In this document: in pieces, positions 9,141-16,129 of the stretch | How positions within the stretch are numbered: position 1 is the stretch's first letter | How the letters are laid out: the number at the start of each line of letters is the position of its first letter | Source of the DNA: Zavarzinia aquatilis | GTDB lineage: Bacteria > Pseudomonadota > Alphaproteobacteria > Zavarziniales > Zavarziniaceae | Length of the DNA stretch: 64,000 nucleotides | Direction of reading: 5' to 3' | Assembly: GCF_003173035.1 (NCBI RefSeq) | Contig: NZ_QGLE01000011.1 | Span: forward strand, 94,310 to 158,309 | Notes under the pieces: model-generated | What the model saw: the letters and a program-made list of their open reading frames with translations, nothing else | The model's database searches: none | What the model was told of the DNA's origin: nothing | Translations under genes and position numbers: made by a program

Positions 9141-10226
9141 TCATTGCACCAGCACGCGGAAATCGGCCGGCCGCACGCCGAACCGCAGGGCGGCGCCGGG
9201 CACGATGCCGGGCTGGCCGATGCGGGCCTCGACCGTCACCTCTCTGCCATCGGCAAGGCCAACGACATGCTCGATGCGATTGCCGAGGAAGACACTCTCG
9301 CGGTGTTCGCCGTCGATCCAGTTCAGGCTCTCGCCCTCGAAGATCGCGCGGTCGGCGCGGAACATGACGGTGACCTTCTGGCCGACGCCAACACCGGCCG
9401 GCACCGCCGCGATGACCGTGCCCAGCCCGTCGAGGCGCAACATGCCCTCGCCGCCCTCGAGCCGCTCGACGGAAGCGTCGAGCAGATTGGCGGCGCCCAT
9501 GAACTGCGCGACATAGCGGCAGCTGGGCCGGTCGTAGATCGCCTCGGGCGTATCGTATTGCAGGATGTTGCCGCCATGCATGACCGCGATGCGGTCACTC
9601 ATGGACAGCGCCTCTTCCTGATCGTGGGTCACGAAGACGAAGGTCTTGCCCAGCGCGGCGTGGATACGCTTCAACTCGAGCTGCATCGCCCGCCGCAGAC
9701 CGGCGTCGAGCGCGCCGAGCGGTTCGTCGAAGAGCACGATCGACGGCTCGGTGGCCAGCGCCCGGACGAGGGCGACACGCTGGCGCTGCCCGCCCGAGAG
9801 CTGGTGAGGCAGACGCCCGGCGAAATCGCCCAGATGGGCGAGGTCGAGATAATCCGCCACCCGCTTCGCGACCTCCGACCGCGACAGGCGCGGCTTCGAG
9901 CTGCGCAGGGTCAGGCCGAAGGCGACATTCTCCGCCACCGTCATATGGGGGAAGAGGGCAAGGTCCTGGAACATCATGCGCATGTCGCGCTTCGATGCCG
10001 GCCAGTCGGTGACATCGACGCCGTTGACCAGGATCTGCCCGCCGCTGGGCATTTCCAGCCCGGCGATCATGCGCAGGGTCGTCGTCTTGCCGCAGCCGCT
10101 GGAGCCGAGCAGGGAGACGAACTCCCCGCTGCGGATATCCATGCTGAGGCGATCGACGGCCTTGAAGACACTCCTCTCGCCATGGAAATGCTTTTCCAGG
10201 TCGATGAGGCGGATGGCGTAACTCAT
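9141..10226 (-). CDS. ABC transporter ATP-binding protein (PotA-type)
   Basis: 361 residues from the ATG at 10226, preceded by GGTGGAGGTGAGT. A longer frame would overlap the binding-protein gene and was rejected. Walker A (GSSGCGKTT), signature (LSGGQRQRVAL), Walker B (IVLFDEPLGALD) and the H-loop (FVFVTHDQEEAL) are intact. A C-terminal TOBE regulatory domain (about residues 280-360) is typical of PotA, MalK and FbpC importers. The order binding protein, ATPase, permease, permease is that of opine and polyamine importers. Confidence 0.92.
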   Translation of the reverse strand: MSYAIRLIDLEKHFHGERSVFKAVDRLSMDIRSGEFVSLLGSSGCGKTTTLRMIAGLEMPSGGQILVNGVDVTDWPASKRDMRMMFQDLALFPHMTVAENVAFGLTLRSSKPRLSRSEVAKRVADYLDLAHLGDFAGRLPHQLSGGQRQRVALVRALATEPSIVLFDEPLGALDAGLRRAMQLELKRIHAALGKTFVFVTHDQEEALSMSDRIAVMHGGNILQYDTPEAIYDRPSCRYVAQFMGAANLLDASVERLEGGEGMLRLDGLGTVIAAVPAGVGVGQKVTVMFRADRAIFEGESLNWIDGEHRESVFLGNRIEHVVGLADGREVTVEARIGQPGIVPGAALRFGVRPADFRVLVQ

Positions 10227-10255
10227 ACTCACCTCCACCGTATCGTCGACAGCTA

Positions 10256-11326
10256 TCAGGGTGCGGAAGCCGCCTTGGCCTGGTTGAAGACTTCGAGATA
10301 CTTGCTGCGCCGGGCCACCGGCTGCCACCAGTCGACCTCGTTCAGGACTTTGGGATCGTTGGTCTTCAGTTTGGTCAGCAGCGCCTTGGTGGCATCGTCA
10401 AGCAGGTCGAAAGCCTTGGCGTTGGAATAGGCATAGCCCGTCACCTTGGAGGCGATGGCCTGGGATTCCGCCGAGGAGACCCAGTCCAGCCAGGCGTAGG
10501 TGCAGGGATTCTCGCCCGCGCCCTTGACGACCATCCAGCTGTCGGACCAGCCACCGCGCTTTTCCTTGGTCTCGATATCGACCAGGTCGCCATGGCCTTC
10601 GCCCCAGATCTTGCTGAGGGCGAGTTCGGTCGTGTTGCCGCCGAGAATGCCGCCCGAGGCATAGAGTTCGGTGAATTCCGCGTCGCTGGCCCAGAACTTC
10701 ACGATATTGGGCTTCAGCGCGATCAGCGCCTTCATGGAGGCGTCGAGTTCCTCGTCCGTCATGTTGTAGACGTCCTTCACGCCGACATAGCGGGCGGCGA
10801 GATAGAGGCTCTCGAGATTGTCCCAGATCGCGATCTTGCCCTTCAGCGCGGGATCCCACAGGGCCTTCACGCTGTCGGCGCCGGGAACCGCACCCTCTTT
10901 CAGGGCGACGCGGATATAGCCGAAGCCATAGGGCACGCCATAGAGATCGTCGCCCTTGGTCAGCCAGGCGGGCTTCTGGAAGGCGGGATAATAATCCTTC
11001 AGATGCGGCAGCTTGGAGATATCCAGCGCCTCGACCGCACCGGCGTCGATCAGGACCAGGGTCGCGTCGTTCGACGGCGAAACGAGGTCGATGGTCGCCG
11101 AGCCGGCGCTGATCGCCTTCGAGACCATCTCGTCGTTCGAGCTGACATAAGTCGGATTGACGGCGCAGCCGGTCTTTTCCGTGAAGGGCTTCACGAAGGC
11201 ATCGTCGGCATAGCCTTCCCAGGTCAGAAGGTTCAGTTCGCCGTCGGCGAAAGCCTCTGCCACGGGAAAGGAAGCGGAGGCTACGAGAGCGATGGTGAGG
11301 ATGTTGAGCCGAACAGGATTACGCAT
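10256..11326 (-). CDS. Extracellular solute-binding protein (PotD/PotF type)
   Basis: 356 residues from the ATG at 11326, with GGGGG five bases before it. The first 24 residues form a Sec signal peptide ending ...AEAFA before DGELNLLTWEGY, the mature start characteristic of spermidine/putrescine-family binding proteins. SNDEMVSKA, DLVSPSNDA and YGVPYGFGYIRVA match the family pattern. An acidic ligand pocket like that of PotD cannot be confirmed by eye, so the ligand could be a polyamine, an opine or a quaternary amine. First gene of the importer-oxidation operon, 155 bases downstream of the GlxA-type regulator gene. Confidence 0.9.
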   Translation of the reverse strand: MRNPVRLNILTIALVASASFPVAEAFADGELNLLTWEGYADDAFVKPFTEKTGCAVNPTYVSSNDEMVSKAISAGSATIDLVSPSNDATLVLIDAGAVEALDISKLPHLKDYYPAFQKPAWLTKGDDLYGVPYGFGYIRVALKEGAVPGADSVKALWDPALKGKIAIWDNLESLYLAARYVGVKDVYNMTDEELDASMKALIALKPNIVKFWASDAEFTELYASGGILGGNTTELALSKIWGEGHGDLVDIETKEKRGGWSDSWMVVKGAGENPCTYAWLDWVSSAESQAIASKVTGYAYSNAKAFDLLDDATKALLTKLKTNDPKVLNEVDWWQPVARRSKYLEVFNQAKAASAP

Positions 11327-11481
11327 CTGAACCCCCAATTTCGCCCCGGCGAACATGCCGGCTAGTCTCCCAGGATTGGTCATGATGCCGCCCGACGGCG
11401 GTCTCACGAGGAAAAGCCTACACAAGGAAAGGGGAGAATTATTTTGCGATTGGCGCGGCGTTATTGATCAAATGCGACGTT
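11327..11481 (-). promoter_or_regulatory. Intergenic region likely holding the importer operon promoter
   Basis: This 155-base gap, the largest in the 12462-1880 run, is the likely place for the operon promoter. It contains an AT-rich patch (AATTATTTTGC at about 11437) and a palindromic TTGATCAA at 11464-11471. I could not fix a -35/-10 pair with confidence. Confidence 0.3.
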
Positions 11482-12462
11482 CTACGCTTTCTCGCGCATG
11501 GGGCTGAGGGGCGAGAGGCTGTTGTGGAAGCGCAGCCGGAAACGCCGGGCCGGCATCCCGGTGACGGCGCGAAAGGCGCGGGCGAACACCGCACCCGAGG
11601 AGAAGCCGCAGGCGAGCGCGATTTCCTGCACCGGCATGTCGCTGAACAGGAGAAGAGACTTCGCGTGTTCTATCCGAAGATGCATGTAATAGGCCTGTGG
11701 CGTCCCCGCGTGATAACGCCGCCACAGATGCTGTAACTGTCGTAGTGACAGACCGACGGCGGAAGCGATTTCGGTCAGTGCCAGAGGCAATTCGATGTTG
11801 AGGCGCATCAGGCGGATCGCGGCTTCGATGCGCTGGTCCTGGTGGTGCGCATCCTCCCGGTCGAAGCGGCGCTGAGCCGTGGCGCCGACCCGGCGATAGG
11901 GGGTCAGCAGTTCTTCCGTCAACATGGCGGACAGGCGTTCGCCGTCCGTTTCCTCGATGATCTCGAGCAGCATGTCGGTGATCGCCAGATGGCCGGCGCA
12001 GGTCAGGAAACGACCGTCACGGACGAAGATTTCCTCGACGAATTCGACTTCCGGATAGGCCTCGCGCGCGGGTTCGAGCACGTCGAAGTGACAGGTCGCG
12101 CGCCGCCCGTTCAGCAGGCCGGCCCGCGCCAGCACAACCGGAGCATAATCAACCGCGACGACCAGCGCCTTGCGCCGCAGGGTCTGGCGCACGACGCGGA
12201 CGAGGTCTTCCTCGACCGCCGGAACCGGCTGGAGATTGAGAACGACGAACAGGATATCGGTATCGAGATCGGCGGCCGGCGTCGTCGGCTCGATGTTGCG
12301 ACCGTTGGTGAACGAGACCGGAAGCCCGTTGAGCGTCGCGACCTTCAGGGCGAACCGCTCGGTCCCCGAGAACAGATTCGCCATGCGGATGGTATCGAGC
12401 ACCAGGGCGACGTCGAGGTCCGTCGCCGGCGGGACGACGAGAAGGCAAATGCCGGTGCTCAT
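11482..12462 (-). CDS. GlxA family transcriptional regulator (DJ-1/PfpI domain plus AraC HTH)
   Basis: 326 residues from the ATG at 12462. The longer frame would overlap the aminotransferase gene. Residues 1-170 form a DJ-1/PfpI-like sensor (GICLLVVPPATDLD, then ATLNGLPVSFTNG). Residues 220-320 hold two AraC helix-turn-helix units, including LSLRQLQHLWRRYHAGTPQAYY and IALACGFSSGAVFARAFRAVTG. Relatives such as CdhR and GbdR control catabolism of carnitine and glycine betaine. Its position just upstream of the importer operon makes it the probable activator of that operon and hints at an amine or quaternary-amine substrate. Confidence 0.9.
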   Translation of the reverse strand: MSTGICLLVVPPATDLDVALVLDTIRMANLFSGTERFALKVATLNGLPVSFTNGRNIEPTTPAADLDTDILFVVLNLQPVPAVEEDLVRVVRQTLRRKALVVAVDYAPVVLARAGLLNGRRATCHFDVLEPAREAYPEVEFVEEIFVRDGRFLTCAGHLAITDMLLEIIEETDGERLSAMLTEELLTPYRRVGATAQRRFDREDAHHQDQRIEAAIRLMRLNIELPLALTEIASAVGLSLRQLQHLWRRYHAGTPQAYYMHLRIEHAKSLLLFSDMPVQEIALACGFSSGAVFARAFRAVTGMPARRFRLRFHNSLSPLSPMREKA

Positions 12463-12556
12463 GTCCGGGCGGGACAGGGGAGCGGGAAGAGATATTCCCT
12501 TGTCATGGTCCGGCAGTTTAGGGCGGGCGTCGGTCACGGCAAGGCATAGTAAGGCG

Positions 12557-13486
12557 TCAGATGTCGATCGGCTCGCTCCACGGAGCCGATTCGTGCCGCC
12601 GCCAGTAGATTTCATTCAGCTTCCGGGTCACCGGGCCCGGTCTGCCGTCGCCGATCGGCCGGTCGTCAAGGCGAACCACGGGCACGATGCCCCCGGAGGT
12701 GGTCGTGACGAAAATTTCGTCGGCCGCGCGCAGGGCGGCGGCATCGAAAACGGCGACCCTGGCGGGCACCCCCTCGTCCGCGCAGATATCGAGCACGCTC
12801 GCCCGGGTGATGCCTTCGAGCACGCCGTCCGCCGGGGTAAGGACTTCCCCCCCCTTCACCATGAAGACGTTGAAGCCGGCCCCCTCGGTCACCCGGCCGT
12901 CCTCGCCGCATAGAAAGGCGAGGTCGGAGCCGCGCTCCTGTGCCTCGAATATCGAGCGGACGAAGTCCAGCCAGTGGAAATTCTTGACGCGCGGATCAAC
13001 CGAATGCGGCGGAATGCGCACGAGTGTGCTGACGGTCGCGGTCAGGCCGGCCTCTCGCTGCGCCGGGGTCGCCAGCCAGATGAAGGGCACGACGCAAACA
13101 ATCAGGTTGTTACGACACAGGCGAATGTCGCGACTGCCGAAGGGCGGCCTGCCGCGGGTGCAGATCATCATGATCCAGGCATCGTCCAGCGCCGTCTGCC
13201 GGACCGCCTCGAGCAGCAGCGCGCGCAAACCGTCGCTGTCGAACGGAATTTCAAACCGCAGGCTTTTCAGCGAGCGCATGAAACGTGCGATATGGCGATC
13301 CAGCCGGAACACCCTGCGGCGGTAGACATGCGCAACGTCATAAGTCGCATCCGAGCGGGTAAAGCCGTGATCGAACACGGAAATCCTGGCTTCCGACAGG
13401 GGAACGAAATGACCGTCGAGCCAGGCGACTCCCTGATCGAAGGCATTGTCCGCGGGGCGATCGGGGGGGGAGTTCGATGGATTCAT
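12557..13486 (-). CDS. Aminotransferase class IV (BCAT/D-amino-acid transaminase fold)
   Basis: 309 residues from the ATG at 13486; a TTG four codons earlier is also possible. The fold-type IV signature is visible: VFDHGFTRSDATYD near residue 40, the PLP lysine in RVKNFHWLDFVRS, and EGAGFNVFMV followed by GVLEGITRASVLDI. The VYRRRVFRLDRHIARFMRSL region is the usual substrate-side segment. The product could be a branched-chain, D-amino-acid or omega-type transaminase. It is 94 bases upstream of the GlxA gene on the same strand, so a shared transcript is plausible. Confidence 0.85.
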   Translation of the reverse strand: MNPSNSPPDRPADNAFDQGVAWLDGHFVPLSEARISVFDHGFTRSDATYDVAHVYRRRVFRLDRHIARFMRSLKSLRFEIPFDSDGLRALLLEAVRQTALDDAWIMMICTRGRPPFGSRDIRLCRNNLIVCVVPFIWLATPAQREAGLTATVSTLVRIPPHSVDPRVKNFHWLDFVRSIFEAQERGSDLAFLCGEDGRVTEGAGFNVFMVKGGEVLTPADGVLEGITRASVLDICADEGVPARVAVFDAAALRAADEIFVTTTSGGIVPVVRLDDRPIGDGRPGPVTRKLNEIYWRRHESAPWSEPIDI

Positions 13487-13597
13487 GGGGCATTCCAATC
13501 ACGCACCCCAGGATGATAAGGGCAGGCCGCGCCGGCAATTTTGCGAAATACGCCGGCACATCGCGCTTCGTGAAAACTCGGACCCCCCGGGAATGAA

Positions 13598-13632
13598 GAC
13601 AGGGCGGGCCTGCAACGGCCGACCGCCCTGTC
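13598..13632 (-). terminator. Hairpin after the P450-rubredoxin pair
   Basis: Arms GACAGGGCGG (13598-13607) and CCGCCCTGTC (13623-13632) pair perfectly around a 15-base loop. It lies 8 bases past the rubredoxin stop on the minus strand. There is no strong T tract, so it may act as a 3' stabiliser as well as a terminator. Confidence 0.5.
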
Positions 13633-13639
13633 CGCTGGC

Positions 13640-13819
13640 TCAAAAGTCGATCGGGTCGAAATCCTTCTTGCCGCTGCCGCACGCCGGGCAGATCCAGTCG
13701 TCAGGCAGATCGGCGAAACGGGTGCCCGCCGGAATGCCCATTTCCGGACCCCCCGCCGCCTCGTCATAGACTTCGCCGCAGGTCCGGCACTGCCACATCT
13801 TGTAGGGTTCGTCGGACAT
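13640..13819 (-). CDS. Rubredoxin
   Basis: A 59-residue protein from the ATG at 13819. It has two knuckles, CRTCGEVYDEAAG near residues 11-23 and CPACGSG at residues 44-50, that hold one iron with four cysteines. The intervening DLPDDWICP segment is the classic rubredoxin signature. It lies 8 bases after the cytochrome P450 gene on the same strand and has no other obvious partner nearby, so it probably carries electrons to that P450. Most bacterial P450s use [2Fe-2S] or [3Fe-4S] ferredoxins, so this pairing is uncommon. Confidence 0.93.
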   Translation of the reverse strand: MSDEPYKMWQCRTCGEVYDEAAGGPEMGIPAGTRFADLPDDWICPACGSGKKDFDPIDF

Positions 13820-13827
13820 GGCGCCCC

Positions 13828-15117
13828 TCAGGCCGTCATCTCGAAGCGGATGGGAACATGCTTCGGGCCGCAGACGAATTCGGACTCGGCCATGGCGCCC
13901 GGCCCCGTCAATTCGAGATGCCGCAACCGGGGAATGACCTCTTCCCAGAAGCAGCGCATTTCCAGCCGCGCGAGATGCTGGCCAAGGCAGATATGCGTGC
14001 CATAGCCAAAGCCGATATGCCGGTTGGGCGACCGCTCCGGCTTGAAGACGTCGGCGTCCTCGAAGGCGTCCTCGTCGTTGTTGCCCGAGATGTAGGAGAT
14101 ATAGAGCAGATCGCCCTTCCTGATCTGGCGCCCGCGCAGGACATAGTCCTCCTTGGCCGACCGGACGAACTGTTGCACCGGGGAAGCCCAGCGGATCGAC
14201 TCCTCGACAAAGCCGGCGATCAGCTTGGGATTGTCCTGCAGTTTCTTCAGAAGGCCAGGGGTTTCCGCCAGTTTCCACATCGAGGTCGCGGTGGTCGCCG
14301 AGGTCGTGTCGTGTCCGGCGGTCGAGGCGATGACGAAATAGGAGATCATCGCCCGATCTTCCATCGGGCAGCCCTTGATCTTGCCATTGGCGATGACCGA
14401 CGCGATGTCGTCGCGCGGGCAGCCGCGACGGTCGGCGATCACCTTGTCGTAATATTCCTTGAACTCGGCATAGACGATGTCCCAGGTCTTCACGATTTCG
14501 CCGGGATCGGTCGGATCCGAGCCCGGGCGCTTCAGATCGGGGTCGGCGTAGGTGAAGAGCCATTGCGTCAGGCGCAGCATCTTGGCGTGATCTTCAGGCG
14601 GAATGCCGATGATGTTCAGCACGACCTCGAGCGGATAATGAAACGCGAGATCCCAGGCGAAATCGCATTCCGGCGCCAGGGCCGCCAGCCGGTCGGCATA
14701 GCGTCTGGCGGTCTCGCGCACCTTGGGCTCCATCGCCTGGATCGCCTGCGGCATGAAATGGGGCGCGGTGACACCGCGATAGTCCGCGTGCTCGGGCTCG
14801 TCCATGTGGACCAGCGTACGGAAGATATGCGGCAGACCGCCGGTATACTCCCGCATCAGCTGTTCGGCATATTGCGAAGCCAGTGTCTTCGAGCGTTGCG
14901 CGCTCTGGAACAATTCGTCCTGGCGGGTGATCTCGCGGATATCATCATATTTGGTCACGATCCAGTGCGGATCGAAGCCGGGCACTTCGGCGATCGAAAG
15001 CGGATAGTCGCGCCGCAGGGTCTTGAAGATGTCCTGAATTTTTTCGCGGCTGCCGAAGGTCGACGGCGCGAAGATCGGCGCGACCAGTTCCGTTGGAATT
15101 ATTGTGCTCTCCACCAT
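13828..15117 (-). CDS. Cytochrome P450
   Basis: 429 residues, soluble bacterial size, from the ATG at 15117 preceded by AGGGAGG. An upstream in-frame start lacks such a site. The heme-ligand loop FGYGTHICLGQHLA, the I-helix AGHDTTS oxygen-activation motif and the K-helix ESIR are all intact. No transmembrane anchor is present. The general look (long F-G region with YADPDLKRPGSDPTDPGE) resembles terpene or alkyl hydroxylating P450s, but the substrate cannot be assigned. It shares a transcript with rubredoxin. Confidence 0.92.
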   Translation of the reverse strand: MVESTIIPTELVAPIFAPSTFGSREKIQDIFKTLRRDYPLSIAEVPGFDPHWIVTKYDDIREITRQDELFQSAQRSKTLASQYAEQLMREYTGGLPHIFRTLVHMDEPEHADYRGVTAPHFMPQAIQAMEPKVRETARRYADRLAALAPECDFAWDLAFHYPLEVVLNIIGIPPEDHAKMLRLTQWLFTYADPDLKRPGSDPTDPGEIVKTWDIVYAEFKEYYDKVIADRRGCPRDDIASVIANGKIKGCPMEDRAMISYFVIASTAGHDTTSATTATSMWKLAETPGLLKKLQDNPKLIAGFVEESIRWASPVQQFVRSAKEDYVLRGRQIRKGDLLYISYISGNNDEDAFEDADVFKPERSPNRHIGFGYGTHICLGQHLARLEMRCFWEEVIPRLRHLELTGPGAMAESEFVCGPKHVPIRFEMTA

Positions 15118-15286
15118 TTTTATCCTCCCTGACGTCGCTTGGCGTCGGCGTCCCGCGCCTCTGCCGGTCGAACTTACGGCGCCCTCCGTCGTCTTCACTG
15201 ACCGAAAGGATAGTTCCCGCGACGGTGACCCGGGCTAGACGTGGCCGGGGGGCCGCAGAGCCCCGGGGAAATTTCAGGGAGGACGC

Positions 15287-16120
15287 ATGATCACCGACTA
15301 TCTCTCACCGACCCTTCTCGCCGGACGGACGGCCTTCATCACCGGCGGGGGCAGCGGCGTGAACCTCGCCATCGCGAAGGCCTTCGCCGCCCTCGGCGCC
15401 CGTGTCGGAATCTGCGGACGTTCCGCCGAACGCCTCGCCGTGGGACGGACCGCGCTGGAGGCCCTGGGGGCCGGGGTCTTCACCGCCACCGCCGATGTCC
15501 GCGACGCCGAAGCCGTTCAGGCCGCCATCGACGGCTGTGGGGCAGCACTCGGCCCCATTTCCATTCTGGTCTGCGGGGCGGCGGGCAATTTCATCGCACC
15601 CGCCGAAGAAATCAGCCCCAAGGGCTTCCGCACGGTCGTGGACATCGACCTTCTGGGCACATTCCACGCGACACGCGCTGCCTTTCCCCAGTTGCGGGAG
15701 ACCCGGGGCAGCGTCCTGTTCGTTTCGGGCGGACAGTCCTTCGTGCCCTTCGCTTTCCAGGCCCATGTCGGAGCCGCCAAGGCCGGCATCGACAATCTGA
15801 TGCAGAACCTCGCCCTCGAATGGGGCCGTTACGGCATTCGTTGCAATTCGATCGTGCCCGGTCCGGTAAAAGGCACCGAAGGCATGAAACGCCTGGGCGG
15901 CGAGGCCGAGCCTGGCCTGTGGGACCAGATGACCCCCCTCGGCCGCATGGCCGAGCCGGAGGAGATCGGCCAGGTCGCCGCCTTCCTGGTCTCGCCCCTG
16001 GCAAGCTATGTCAGCGGGGCGCGGCTGACGGTCGACGGCGGCCAGAACCTGACCGGCTCCAGCCTGTTCAACGCCGCGCTCGCCCGCGAACGGACGGGGG
16101 CGCGATCCGCTGCGCGGTGA
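15287..16120 (+). CDS. SDR family oxidoreductase, 2,4-dienoyl-CoA reductase (DECR) type
   Basis: 277 residues, ATG preceded by CAGGGAGGACGC. The Rossmann motif TGGGSGVNLAIA is at residue 19 on. The usual YxxxK is replaced by HVGAAKAG, with the lysine kept. That pattern, followed by NLALEWGRYGIRCNSIVPGP and GTEGMKRL, is characteristic of peroxisomal and mitochondrial-type 2,4-dienoyl-CoA reductases. It therefore probably reduces an unsaturated acyl-CoA with NADPH. It is divergent from the P450 and convergent with the MalT-like regulator, 9 bases away. Confidence 0.88.
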   Translation: MITDYLSPTLLAGRTAFITGGGSGVNLAIAKAFAALGARVGICGRSAERLAVGRTALEALGAGVFTATADVRDAEAVQAAIDGCGAALGPISILVCGAAGNFIAPAEEISPKGFRTVVDIDLLGTFHATRAAFPQLRETRGSVLFVSGGQSFVPFAFQAHVGAAKAGIDNLMQNLALEWGRYGIRCNSIVPGPVKGTEGMKRLGGEAEPGLWDQMTPLGRMAEPEEIGQVAAFLVSPLASYVSGARLTVDGGQNLTGSSLFNAALARERTGARSAAR

Positions 16121-16129
16121 AGGCCGCCG

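Noticed and set aside
13499..13597. Possible small gene between the aminotransferase and rubredoxin genes
   Set aside because: No frame has a ribosome site or recognisable motif, and the stretch ends in the hairpin at 13598.
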